In this document: piece after piece, positions 10,345-20,892 of the stretch
Numbering within the stretch: the stretch's first letter is position 1
Layout: the number at the start of each line of letters is the position of its first letter
Assembly (NCBI GenBank): GCA_037367405.1
Contig: JAZKJV010009628.1
Coordinates: 264,902-328,901 of the forward strand
Length of the DNA: 64,000 bases
Source of the DNA: Ottelia alismoides
Taxonomy: Eukaryota; Streptophyta; Magnoliopsida; Alismatales; Hydrocharitaceae
Direction of reading: 5' to 3'
The notes under the pieces: model-generated
What the model was told of the DNA's origin: nothing
The model's database searches: none
What the model saw: only the letters and a program-made list of their open reading frames with translations
Position numbers and translations under genes: made by a program

Positions 10345-10527
10345 CAAGGCCTTAAAAGTCGGATTTCGGTTTCGTTTCGGTGAGGGACCGAAATTTTGGT
10401 CATTTCGGTGGTTTTTTGAACTAGACCCCCCCCCCACAAATTTCGACCGATATAGCCATTTCGGCCGAATTTCGGTCACCTACCGAAAATGAAATTCGAC
10501 CGAATTTCGGCGAAATTTAAGGCCATG
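10345..10527. mobile_element. hAT-type MITE in the Copia A leader (copy 1)
   Basis: The 183-bp insert begins CAAGGCCTTAAAA and ends TTTAAGGCCATG, imperfect terminal inverted repeats. It is flanked by GCGGCGGT at 10337-10344 and 10528-10535, a perfect 8-bp duplication as made by hAT transposases. The interior is built of repeated TTTCGGTC/GACCGAAA motifs. Confidence 0.88.
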
Positions 10528-10720
10528 GCGGCGGTCCTAGACCGGAGCTCTCAATTCCAAAAAACCCGAACCCTACCTCCAGCCTCCCCCCTCCTCCTCG
10601 TACGCTGCCCCCACCGCCTTGCGCACGCACATCCACACCTCGCGGTGCCACCGCCCAGTGCGCAGCGGCCTCGCGCGCGCACAGCACTCGCCTAGCGTGC
10701 TCCCTCGCGTGCCTCCTCGC

Positions 10721-10936
10721 CAAGGCCCTAAATGTCGGTTTCGGTCACCATTTCAGTATCGACCAAAAAAGAATTTCGATGGAATTTCGGTGGAATTTCG
10801 ATCGGAATTTCGGTCATTTTTGTACTAGGACTCCCATATTTCGGTCATTTCGACCATTTCGGTCGAATTTCGATTTCGACTAAATATCGATATTCGACAG
10901 AAATTCGACCGAATTTCGCTGAAATTTGAGGCCATG
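10721..10936. mobile_element. hAT-type MITE in the Copia A leader (copy 2)
   Basis: The 216-bp insert starts CAAGGCCCTAAATG and ends TTTGAGGCCATG, sibling termini to the MITE at 10345. Flanks are CTCCTCGC (10713-10720) and CTCCTCGT (10937-10944), an 8-bp duplication with one change. The interior again consists of TTTCGGTC/ATTTCGA motifs. Confidence 0.85.
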
Positions 10937-10944
10937 CTCCTCGT

Positions 10945-11062
10945 GCATCTCGCGCGCTCTCTTGCGCCCAGCACTCCTCGCGCGCTCTCTCGCGCCCAGC
11001 ACTCCTCGCGCGCTCTCTCGCGCCCAGCAGGCCTCGCGCGCTGTCTCGCGCGCACAGCAGTT
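10945..11062 (+). repeat. 28-bp tandem repeat in the Copia A leader
   Basis: About four copies of a 28-bp unit (CTCGCGCGCTCTCTCGCGCC then CAGCACTC). The last copies diverge. The GC-rich CTCTCGCGC theme also occurs in the leader of Copia B without this regular period. There are no unique spacers. Confidence 0.8.
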
Positions 11063-11258
11063 CGCGCGTAGCTTCTAGGGCTTGAGGGTGAGCGTGCAAC
11101 TGAGTTAACACGCCCCTCACGCTCCGTGCTTATCGACTTCAGCAGTTGGTCGATGGGTTGGTGTGCACGAGTCTACACGTGCACCCAAACCCATATATGT
11201 TTGTGTAGACAAACAAACTTTGGTTTCCTGCACCCGTAGCAGTCTTCTTCCGGCAATA

Positions 11259-12106
11259 TGTATGAAAGCAAGGTCGATGTACCCGCCATTGACGCATTCA
11301 GAGGTCCAGGGCCTATTGTGAAAATGGACGGACGAATTATGAGCTCTGGGCTATGCAGTTCATGAGCCTGATGAAGTCGAATGGTAAGAAGCATATCCTT
11401 ATCGAAGAGGAGCCAGTGGAGAAGATTGGGGTGAATGCCCCGTGGGAGGCGAACGATGCGTATGCCAAAGTCTGGCTATCTGGCATGTTGACGATCGAGA
11501 TTGCCAACGATGTACTACATCAGCCCACGACTAAGGCTATATGGAATATTCTAGCGGCGACATATTCGCAGGCGCGGAATGAGACCAAGATACTTCAATT
11601 GCAACATGATATTTTTACAGTCAAACAGAATGGGCGTCCCCTCCACTCACTGTACACATCCCTACGAGGGATGTTTGAGAAGCTCCATAGCTTCATGCCG
11701 TTAACGGTCACTCCTAAGCAGCAAAAGACATACAGGAACACTACCATGGTAGGTATTCCTGGTTGCCCTTGATCCAGAGTACGATGCTGCCCGATCTCAG
11801 ATTCTTGTTGATGCCACTATTCCTCCTATGGAGGAAGCTTTCCACCGACTGAGTCGAATCACTGTCCCAAGTTCGACTACTAGCCAGACACCTTAAGCAA
11901 TGGCCGCCTCCAGAGGAAGAGGTGGCTCCTCTACTTTTCGTGGTTGTGGTCCCCGGGGTCGTGGGGGTCGAATTCGTCAACTATGCAATTATTGTCGTCA
12001 TCCTGGCCACTCCGGGGATACAGGCTATTCTAAGCATCGCTTTCCAACATCGGCATGGGTAGCAGAACAAGTTGAGCCCCCTGCACCTTCCTCGTTGGAC
12101 CAGTGA
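11259..12106 (+). pseudogene. Copia A gag
   Basis: The ATG at 11259 starts MYESKVDVPAIDAFRGPGP. A deletion in the DGTNYELW motif shifts the frame before 11353, where MQFMSLMKSNGKK resumes. A second shift follows near 11750. The zinc knuckle in the frame 11900-12106 reads CNYCRHPGHSGDTG, with Gly replacing the final Cys of CX2CX4HX4C. Gag packages the RNA; this copy could not work. Confidence 0.85.
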
Positions 12107-12139
12107 TTCGATGATCTTCTTGCCATACTGAGGAACATC

Positions 12140-12598
12140 ATGCCTCCTGATACAGCTCCTGGAGGTCAGTCAGATGTGGCCGTCTCTGCCTCGGCCAGTT
12201 CACTTGCTACAGCCAGTACCTCAGGTAGTTCTTATGCTCTCACCTCTTGTGATGGATCTATGATTACGGACTGGATTATGAATTCTGGAGCAACACATCA
12301 TCTTTGTGGGGACAAAGAGCAGCTTACTGCATATAGACAGGTCTCTTTAGGACGAACTGTGATGATAGCCAATGGGACACATTCCCTGATTACCGGACAG
12401 GGGGAGATTAACTTGACACCTTCCATTAGACTGCAGAATGTGTTATATGCTCCCGATTTCTCTATGAATTCACTGTCCATTAGCCAAATTACAAAGGATT
12501 TGAACTGTCGAGCTATTTTTTACTCATCGTCTCTTGTTTTTCAAGACATACCCTCGGGCAAGGTGATTGGTTGTGGCCGTGAGCAGAATGGTCTCTAG
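12140..12598 (+). pseudogene. Copia A protease region, active-site Asp replaced
   Basis: The open frame carries WIMNSGATHHLCGD, where intact relatives (Copia B in this window) have WIMDSGATHHLCGD. The catalytic Asp codon is AAT at 12281-12283. The flap-like ANGTHSLITGQGE and the conserved NVLYAPDFSMN and SISQITKDL blocks follow. The frame ends at a TAG at 12596-12598. Confidence 0.88.
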
Positions 12599-12654
12599 CG
12601 TCTGGTTCATACTCCCTATATCGGTGCATCTCTCCATTCTACAGGATCAGACTC

Positions 12655-13590
12655 TCCATATACCTGGCATCTCCGCTTTGGTCATCTACCTCTTCAGAAG
12701 ATGTGTCGTGTTTTGCCCCAGATTTATCCGAAGTCGTCTTTCCAGTGTGAAGCGTGTCAATTGGGAAAGCATCATCGGTCTACTTTCCCGAGTCGTCAGA
12801 GTCGGAGCAGTAGCTCCTTGTTTGAGTTAGTCCATATTGATATTTGGGTTCCAGTCGTGTTCCTGACCACCAGCAACACAGGTTCTATCTTGTTGCAGTA
12901 AATGATTTTTCTCGCTTGTCTTGGGTGTTTTTATTGAAGAATAAATCTGAAGCAGGAGATGTGATTCAAATGTTTATCAATGAAGTTCAAAATATTTTCT
13001 CTTCTTCTGTGAAAATTGTGCGTTCTGACAATGCATTGGAGTTCTGTACTAGAGCTCTTTCCTTGTTCTTTTCATCTTGTGGTATAGTTCATCAAACCTC
13101 TTGTGCTTACACTTCACAACAAAATGGTGTTGCAGAGCAGAAACATCGTCATCTATTGGATATCACTAGAACCCTACTTATTCATAGTCATACTCCACAC
13201 TCGTTCTGGGGTGATGCGGTTCTCGCTGCTTGCTACCTAGTAAATCGCATGCCCTCATCTGTCTTGGGTGAGAAAACTCCTTTCTTTATAGCCTTTCCTG
13301 AGAAGGAGTTGTTCTCTCTTACACCCTGTGTCTTTGGTTGTGTTGTGTTTGTCCATCAGTTGGTGCCAGGTCTTGATAAGATCTCTCACAGGGCTGTCAA
13401 ATGTGTGTTTGTGGGATACTCCAGGACACAGAAGGGATATCGTTGCTTTGATCCTCTGCATCGAAAATACTTCGTTAGCGTCGATGTCATATTCTTTGAA
13501 TCTGTGATGTTTTTCTCTCCTACAGGTGACAGAATGACTACTTCCCATTTTCATACTGAGGTCTACATGCCACCTCCTCCTATGAGTTAG
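12655..13590 (+). pseudogene. Copia A integrase
   Basis: The zinc-binding part WHLRFGHLPLQ with CEACQLGKHH is intact in one frame, followed by the core. The first Asp is in VHIDIWVP, the second in VRSDNALEF and the Glu in QNGVAEQKH, the D,D-35-E triad. A frameshift near 12850 separates the zinc part from the core. The frame ends at a TAG at 13588. Confidence 0.87.
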
Positions 13591-13656
13591 TTACCTTCTA
13601 CACCATCTCCCCCACCACCACCTGCCATACCTTCACCTCCACCTTTACCACCTCCA

Positions 13657-14255
13657 GTGACCATTGTTCCCCCTTTACCAAAGTATTATACTCGTCGGTC
13701 CTCTTCTGCTCATGGTCATTGTCCGTCATCCAGCAGGCCCCAGGTTTGTTCTGATAACATGATTTCTAACGATGAGTCTGAAGATCTATTGATACATGGA
13801 TCGCAGCAGGATGACGTTCATGGAAACTTGGACGTGTCTATTGCTATTAGGAAGCAGAGGCGTACTTGTGCATCCTATCCATTTGCCTCCCAGGTTTCCT
13901 TTCATCGTCTTACAGATGATTTCCAGAGATTTGCAGTTGCTCTATCTGTTGTAGAAGTTCCACGGAATTACCAGGATGCATTGCAAGATAGCAAATGGCG
14001 CCTTGCTATGGAAGAAGAAATGGCCGCGTTGCAGTCCCGTGGAACATGGACACTTGTTTCTCCTCCTCCCGGAGCGTCTGTTGTTAGCTGCAAGTGGGTG
14101 TTGACTGTAAAATACCATGCAGATGGGAGCCTTGATCGTTACAAGGCAAGGCTCGTGGCACGTGGTTTTACTCAGACCTATGGAGTTGATTACTTGAACA
14201 CATTTTCTCCGGTTGCTCGACATTCCACTTTACGTGTCCTTTTAGTTGTTGTAGC
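13657..14255 (+). pseudogene. Copia A reverse transcriptase, N-terminal half
   Basis: After a proline-rich linker come WRLAMEEEMAALQSRGTW, CKWVLTVKYHADGSLDRYKA and GVDYLNTFSPVARHSTLR, the usual Copia reverse transcriptase entry blocks. The coding run stops at the MITE at 14256. Confidence 0.88.
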
Positions 14256-14662
14256 CAGTGTTGTAAAAGTCGCCCGACTGGCCCAATTAGTAGGTCCGAC
14301 TAGTCTAGTCAGTGGGGTGGCCGACCGAGTACCGACTAATTCCGACTAGGTACACTAATCGACCAATTTTCGCTCGGAGATACTGTATTTTTTTAATGTT
14401 TTACTTTTTTTATAAGCAAACTAGTATAATATACCTAATGTTTTATTTAAATTCAATATTTTCTTTTATTTTATTATGGTAGTATATAAATGTACAAAAT
14501 CTATGTAAATATATGTATGAAAATGAGTTATATATTTAAAATAATTATAAAATTCAAAGTCGATTAAAGTCCGACTAAATCCGATTAGTCGCCCGACTGC
14601 CGATTAATCCTTAGTCAGTGACCCAACCGACCGAGTACCGACTACCGACTTTTGCAACCTTG
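14256..14662. mobile_element. hAT-type MITE in Copia A reverse transcriptase
   Basis: The 407-bp insert starts CAGTGTTGTAAAAGTCG and ends CGACTTTTGCAACCTTG, good terminal inverted repeats. The flanks GTTGTAGC (14248-14255) and GTTGTAGC (14663-14670) are a perfect 8-bp duplication. The ends are rich in CCGACT/AGTCGG, the middle is AT-rich and non-coding. Confidence 0.92.
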
Positions 14663-15904
14663 GTTGTAGCACGTGATTGGCCGTTATTTCAGCTTGACGT
14701 GAAAAATGCATTTTTGTATGGAGATCTACAAGAAGAGGTCTATATGCAACAACCTCCAGGGTTTGCTGCTGAGGAGGAGTGTCAACAGGTTTGTAGACTC
14801 CATAAGGCAATATATGGGCTTAAACAGAGTCCTAGAGCGTGGTTTCAAAAGCTTTCAGATCTGATTGAACGACAGGGATTCAAGAGGTCAAATGCAGACC
14901 ATTCCTTATTTGTGCAGAAGACGCCTAGAGGTACTGTTGCTATCATGGTGTGTGTTGATGATATTGTTGTTACAGGAGATGATGAGCAGGGAATCAAGAT
15001 GGCGAAAGAATTTCTTGGCAGTCAATTTGTGACTAAGGATCTAGGCACCCTAAGGTATTTCTTGGGGTTGGAATTTGCTAGAAATGCACAGGGTCTTGTG
15101 ATGACCCAAAGAAAGTACGTTACAGATATGCTTGTAGAGACAGACATGATTGGATGTCGACCTTCTACTACTCCTATGGATCCTAGCATGAAGCTATATG
15201 ATGATGATACAGATGAAGTCGATAAGAGAAGATACAGAGAGATGGTTGGAAAACTCCTTTATGTTACAATCACCAGACCGGACATTACATTTGATGTGAG
15301 TCGAGTGAGTAAATTAATGGAGCAACCTCGACATGTACATATGGATGCTATATATATGATATTGAGATATCTAAAATCATCTCCAGGCTCAGGATTACTA
15401 TTCAAGAAAGGAGAAACACTCTCTGTATCCGCATATGCTGACGCGGATTATGCAGGTTGTCCTAAGGATAGGAAATCGACTTCGGAATTTACGATATTCG
15501 TTGGCAGTTCTCTCGTTTCTTCGAAAAGCAAGAAACAAACAGTTATAGCAAGATCAAGTGCCAAGTCCGAATACAGAGCTATGGCTCAAGTAAGTACAGA
15601 AATTATGTGGGTCCGAGCAGTACTAGGTGATCTACATACGGAGGTTCCTCTACCCATGGAGTTACACTGTGATAACCAGGCTGCTCTGTTCATTGCAAAC
15701 AACCCTGCATTCCATGAGAGAACAAAACATATAGAGATAGATTGTCACTACACCAGAGACATGATTCAGAAGGGCATGATTTCTACTTCCCATGTCAGCT
15801 CTGGAGAGTCAACAGCGGACATCTTCACCAAGCCACTGCCCAAAGGATCATTCCAGAATTGTTCATCCAAGCTGAGCATGATCGACATCTATGCTCCATC
15901 TTGA
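14663..15904 (+). pseudogene. Copia A reverse transcriptase C-terminal half and RNase H
   Basis: Continues with LDVKNAFLYGDL, EEVYMQQPPGFA and AIYGLKQSPRAW. The catalytic YVDD motif reads CVDD (TGT at 14951-14953). RNase H follows: ADADYAGCPKDRKSTS, ARSSAKSEYRAMA and CDNQAALFIANN, then DIFTKPLP near the end. The frame is open from the MITE junction to the TGA at 15902-15904. Confidence 0.9.
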
Positions 15905-15910
15905 GGGGGG

Positions 15911-16063
15911 TGTGAAGATATTTATGTTTTCCATATTTCATATGTATCTCTTTCTTATTCTCTAGTTCTGTTTTCCACTTTATGTAATTTACCCATAGAC
16001 CTCTCTACCACATAAGAGAACCTAGGGTTGTCTAGAAAAAAAACGCTCTTATTTTCTCCAACA
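15911..16063 (+). repeat. Copia A 3' LTR
   Basis: Second copy of TGTGAAGATATT to CTCCAACA, preceded directly by the polypurine tract TTGAGGGGGG. It matches the 5' LTR apart from scattered substitutions and a small difference near the poly-A run. Confidence 0.92.
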
Positions 16064-16410
16064 ATGGCAAACATGACTAACATAGTAGAAAAGGATAACC
16101 AAAGCTCAGATTTATTTTGATAATGCCAAAATAACATGCATTTGTATATAAGACCTTATAAATGTATAACTGTATACCGTGCTAATATATTATATTATAT
16201 TAATGTATGTATGTATATGCACAGACAGATATTCGAAAGGTTGTTCACCAAATGATCTGAAATCCATATCCATCGAAAAAATCAATATCCATATTCGACG
16301 AATTTTTTGAATGAAGATACATACCTATATCTGCCTAAATTTGAGAATGCATATCTATATCTTAAAAAAATTGATGGATTATCTAATCTGTTTTCATCCC
16401 AAACGGCAAC

Positions 16411-16560
16411 TGTTAACGTATACAATAATAGTAGTATCTGTACCTTTCTCTATTTTGTTTTTCTTCATAGTATGCTTTGTGTAATTTACCCATAGGCTAC
16501 TCTCCTATATAAGAGAGCCTAGGGTTCATGGAATAAACAAGTTATTCAATTTTCCCAACA
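16411..16560 (+). repeat. Copia B 5' LTR
   Basis: TGTTAACGTATAC to TTTTCCCAACA, 150 bp, with CCTATATAAGAGAGCC as probable promoter core. The primer site TGGTATCAGAGC follows at 16561-16572. The leader 16573-17079 is GC-rich and non-coding, with repeated CTCTGCGC motifs. Confidence 0.95.
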
Positions 16561-17079
16561 TGGTATCAGAGCGACGGTCCTAGACCGGAGTTCTCGAAAC
16601 CCTAACCCTAGCCCACCCCACCCGCCGGCCTCTTCTTCTTCTCTCTCCATCTCATCGGCGTTGAAGGAGATTTTCATTGCCACTCCTCTAGCGCCGCTGC
16701 TCTCTCTCTCTCTCGCGATCGCTGCTGTCGCGCTTCTGCACCTCTGCGCGATCGCGCGCCACCGTGCCGCCGTGCGCCTCTGCGCATCTGCGCGATAGTG
16801 TACCTCTGCGCCTGTGCCACCGTGTTGCTCCTCTGTGCCATCGCGCGCCACAGCAACTAGCAGTGCCTGCGTGCTGTCCTGCGCTAGTGCGCAAGCCCAT
16901 CCAGCGCCTGTGCACCGCAATCTGGCACGCGGGAACGTGTGTTAAGCCCTAGGGCACACACGCACATCTTGATCTACATGGGGTTAGTTGCTTGAAGTCT
17001 ACACATGCAACTAATCCCATCCATGTCATTGTAGACAAATCACATATTTTGTCAGACGTTCCAGTCTTCAGTATTCAAT

Positions 17080-18504
17080 ATGTCAGAAAGCAAGGCAGAT
17101 ATCCCATCGATTGGCGCATTCCGTGGTCCAGCGCCTATTGTAAAGATGGATGGTACTAACTATGAATTGTGGGCAATGCAGTTCATGAGCATGATGAAGT
17201 CTACGGGTAAGAAGCACATTCTTACCGAACCGGAGCCTGCTGAGAAGACTGGAACCAATGCCTCTCGGGAGGCTGATGACGCATACGCCAAAGTTTGGCT
17301 ATCTGGCACGTTGGCAATTGAGATTGCCAATGACATCCTCCATCAACCCACAGCGAAGGATATGTGGGACATTCTGGCGGCTACATATTCCCAGGCAAAG
17401 AACGAGACAAAGATTCTGCAACTCCAGCATGATATCTTCACCACCAAGCAGAATGGTCGCCCCCTACATTCTCTCTATACGTCACTGAGAGGGATGTTCG
17501 AGAAGCTATATAGCTTCATGCCCTTAACAACCACGTCAGAACAGCAAAAGACATATAGGAATGCTACTATGGTGGGAGTGTTCCTAGCTGCACTTGATCC
17601 TGAGTACGAGGCAGCACGATCACAGATTTTGGCCGACTCTACAATTCCTCCAATGGAGGAAGCCTTCCATAGACTGAGTCGGATTACAGTTCCTTCAACT
17701 GCTGCAAGTCAGAATTCTTCAGCCATGGCAGCAACCAGAGGTCGTGGTTCTCATTACCAGGGTCGTGGACGTGGACCCCGTGGGAGGAGTGGCCGCACTA
17801 GGCCAACATGCACCTACTGCCACCGAGCTGGACATAATGAAGATACATGCTATTCAAAGCACGGATTTCCTGCATCCGCACGAGCTGCTGAGCAGATAGA
17901 GCCTCCATCTGCTGCTACCTTGGATCAACGATTTGATGATCTAGTTGCCCGTCTGAGGGGCATTATCCCACCATCTGGTCCAGCACCGACTACAGAGAGT
18001 CATTCTGTTGCTGCTGCTTCTGCCTCCACGTCTACCAGTGCTTCAGGTAGTATACTTGCACTTCACAGTAGTAGTTTTGATACATTGCCATGGATTATGG
18101 ACTCAGGCGCTACACATCACCTATGTGGCGACCAGAGTCTACTTACAGGATATACTCAGATCCCTCCAGGACGGACAGTAGTCATTGCAAATGGTACACA
18201 TTCCCCCATCACTGGTCAGGGGGAGATTAGACTGACATCGTCTATGCAGCTCAAGAATGTGCTACATGCACCTGATTTTTCAATGAATCTACTGTCAATT
18301 AGTCAGATTACGAAGGATCTCCATTGTCGGGCAATTTTTGATTCATCTTCTTTGATTTTTCAGGACATCCATACGGGCAACGTGATTGGTCGTGGCTATG
18401 AGCAAGGAGGCCTCTACCGCCTGAATCAGATCCCATTTGCTGGAACCACATCCTCTCCTTCTGGCCAGGTCGTGGCTATGAGCAAGGAGGCCTCTACCGC
18501 CTGA
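17080..18504 (+). CDS. Copia B gag and protease
   Basis: The 474-codon frame starts MSESKADIPSIGAFRGPAP and carries DGTNYELWAMQF and the gag helix block (about residues 25-200). A complete zinc knuckle CTYCHRAGHNEDTC lies near residue 247, in an Arg/Gly-rich stretch. The protease motif WIMDSGATHH follows near residue 340, with its catalytic Asp. Gag forms the particle and protease cleaves the polyprotein. The last 15 or so residues are an artefact of the 80-bp duplication, which shifts the frame and ends it at TGA. Confidence 0.93.
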   Translation: MSESKADIPSIGAFRGPAPIVKMDGTNYELWAMQFMSMMKSTGKKHILTEPEPAEKTGTNASREADDAYAKVWLSGTLAIEIANDILHQPTAKDMWDILAATYSQAKNETKILQLQHDIFTTKQNGRPLHSLYTSLRGMFEKLYSFMPLTTTSEQQKTYRNATMVGVFLAALDPEYEAARSQILADSTIPPMEEAFHRLSRITVPSTAASQNSSAMAATRGRGSHYQGRGRGPRGRSGRTRPTCTYCHRAGHNEDTCYSKHGFPASARAAEQIEPPSAATLDQRFDDLVARLRGIIPPSGPAPTTESHSVAAASASTSTSASGSILALHSSSFDTLPWIMDSGATHHLCGDQSLLTGYTQIPPGRTVVIANGTHSPITGQGEIRLTSSMQLKNVLHAPDFSMNLLSISQITKDLHCRAIFDSSSLIFQDIHTGNVIGRGYEQGGLYRLNQIPFAGTTSSPSGQVVAMSKEASTA

Positions 18505-18547
18505 ATCAGATCCCATTTGCTGGAACCACATCCTCTCCTTCTGGCCA
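18388..18547 (+). repeat. 80-bp tandem duplication breaking the Copia B polyprotein
   Basis: The segment starting GGTCGTGGCTATGAGCAAGG occurs at 18388 and again at 18468, with only the final bases differing (CCAGGT versus CCAAGT). The period is 80 bp, not a multiple of three, so gag-protease and integrase are put out of frame. Removing one copy would restore a single frame (inference). Confidence 0.92.
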
Positions 18548-18554
18548 AGTATCT

Positions 18555-20440
18555 CCTTTACTGTGGCATCTGCGTTTTGGTCATTTACCGCTTCAGAAGT
18601 TACGTCGGGTATTGCCTTATAGTCTTCCTCACAAATCTGTTCAGTGTGAGGCATGTCAGTTGGGAAAGCATCACAGGTCGTCCTTTCCCAGTCGTCCTGG
18701 TCGGAGTAGTACCTCCAAGTTTGAGTTATTTCATGTTGATGTCTGGGGTCCGAGTCGTGTACCTGATCATCAGGGACACAGATTTTATATTGTATTTGTG
18801 GATGATTTTTCTAGAGTGTCATGGGTGTTTCTGATGAAAAATAAATCTAAAGCCGGAAATATAATTATCCATTTTCTGAATGAAATACAAAATGTTTTTT
18901 CTACATCTGTGAAAATTGTGAGAAGAGACAATGCTTTAGAATTGTGTACTAACTTTCTTGCCAATTACTACTCATCAAAAGGAATTATTCACCAAACATC
19001 TTGTGCTCATACATTTCAACAGAATGGGATTGCTGAAAGAAAACACTGTCACCTTCTTGATGTCACTAGATCTCTACTTATACAGAGTCATGTTCCATAT
19101 TCCTACTGGGGTGATGCAGTTCTTACTGCATGCTACCTAATTAATCGTATGCCTTCGTCTGTCTTGAATGAACAGATTCTGTTCTCACTTATTTATCCTG
19201 ACAAGGATCTGTTCACTCTCACTCTTCGTGTGTTTGGGTCTGTTGCGTTTGTCCATCAGTTGTCGCCGGGTACTGACAAGCTCTCTCCTAGGGTTGTCAA
19301 GTGTGTCTTTGTTAGGTACTCCAGAACTCAAAAGGGGTACAAGTGTTTTGATCCTGTGCGTCGGCGGTATATGATCAGTGCAGATGTTACATTTTTTGAA
19401 TCCATTATGTATTTTTCAGCATCTGGAGACAACCAGCTTCCATCTATACCACCTGATGCCATATACATGACACCACTACCACCTCAGATGCCATCATCAA
19501 CACCACCACCACCACCACCCCCACCACAACAGCCTATCTCACCGTTCCCGTTCCATTATACCCGCAGGCTTCCTCCACCAGCTCATGGTCATGACTCGTC
19601 CACTAGCTCGCCTATGGTATGTCATGAGAATATTAATGTTGATGGATCTGACGACATTTCTGAGCAGGATGTGTTGCAGGTGCCAGATGAGCCTACAACT
19701 GATTTGGATATTCCAATTGCTTTACGGAAGTCGACGAGGAGTTGTGCTAAATATCCATTATCAGCTTCTGTATCTTTTGAGCGGCTATCTGGAGATTTCA
19801 GGACGTTTGCTATGGCACTCTCAGCCATAGATATTCCACGAAATCATCATGAGGCTCTGCAGGATAGTAGATGGCGGCTTACAATGGAAGAAGAAATGGC
19901 CGCACTTCAGTCCAGAGGAACTTGGACTTTGGTTTCTATACCTCCAGATGTGAACCCAGTGAGCTGCAAATGGGTGTTCACAGTGAAGCAAAATGCAGAT
20001 GGCTCTATTGACAGGTACAAGGCACGTCTGGTGGCACATGGCTTCACACAAACATATGGGGTAGATTATCTTGACACATTCTCGCCTGTGGCACGTCATT
20101 CCACCCTAAGGATCTTGTTGTCAGTTGCAGTTGCTCGAGACTGGCCGCTCCATCAGTTGGACGTGAAGAATGCATTTCTATATGGAGATTTGCAGGAAGA
20201 GGTGTATATGCAACAGCCACCTGGTTTTGCTGTTGAGGGGGAGTGCTCCAAGGTATGCAGGTTGCATAAGGCTATCTATGGCCTTAAGCAGAGCCCCAGA
20301 GCATGGTTTCAGAAGCTCTCGGATCTCTTCGAGAAACAAGGATACAAACGCTCCAATGCTGATCATTCCTTGTTTGTACAGAAAACAGCGAGAGGTATCA
20401 TTGTCATTATGGTTTATGTTGATGATATCTTGATTACAGG
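18555..20440 (+). CDS. Copia B integrase and reverse transcriptase (N-terminal part)
   Basis: The frame is open from before 18612 to the MITE. The integrase zinc part is LLWHLRFGHLPLQ with CEACQLGKHH. The core triad lies in HVDVWGP, VRRDNALEL and QNGIAERKH. A Pro-rich linker near 19500 follows. Reverse transcriptase blocks: CKWVFTVKQNADGS, DTFSPVARHST, LDVKNAFLYG, AIYGLKQSPRAWF and the catalytic YVDD at 20414-20425. All catalytic residues are present. It joins the 20893 segment when the MITE is skipped. Confidence 0.93.
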
Positions 20441-20892
20441 CAAGGATACAAAAATCGGTTCATGCGGCCGTTTAAAAGGCCGTTTAAACTCATTCGGCCC
20501 TCGACCGACTGTATTATCTTTAATCGGCTATATAAACGGTCAGACCATTTAAACAGGTGTAATCGGCCGTTTATACGCCGTTTAAGCGGCCGCGTTTTGC
20601 ATTAAGGTTACATAAACCCTATATTGATTATGATATCTACTTTGACATGTCACATTTGGATGAAGAAGTCATTGAAATTGATAATATCTGATCAATGTTG
20701 TGAATATGTGATTATATTTTTAAAGTTCATTTATACTTTTTTATTAAATATATATACGTAATATTTTTTTATTAATTTAAAAATGTAAAACCGCATAGAC
20801 CGTTTAATTTCCGTTTAAACTCCCGCATACCGTTTAATCAGTAATCGGTGACCCTACCGACTGTATACCGCATACCGTTTTTTGCAACCTTG
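20441..20892. mobile_element. hAT-type MITE in Copia B just after the YVDD motif
   Basis: The 452-bp insert starts CAAGGATACAAAAATCGG and ends CCGTTTTTTGCAACCTTG. Flanks ATTACAGG at 20433-20440 and 20893-20900 form a perfect 8-bp duplication. The ends carry many CCGTTTAAAC motifs, the middle is AT-rich. The terminal 20 bp resemble the MITE at 14256. Confidence 0.92.

Larger units (their letters stand above)
10176..16063 (+). mobile_element. Copia A, complete but decayed LTR retrotransposon
   Basis: Short LTRs (151 and 153 bp) bracket leader, gag, protease, integrase, reverse transcriptase and RNase H in Copia order. The flanks are ATAGC (10171-10175) and ATGGC (16064-16068), a 5-bp duplication with one change. 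The primer site TGGTATCAGAGC at 10327 and a polypurine tract at 15901-15910 (TTGAGGGGGG) fix the orientation. Three hAT-type MITEs lie inside. The LTRs differ at roughly 6% of positions by eye, so it is older than Copia B. It is antisense to ERG. Confidence 0.93.

Noticed and set aside
10945..11062. 28-bp repeats considered as a CRISPR-like array
   Set aside because: Units are head-to-tail without spacers, inside a retrotransposon leader.
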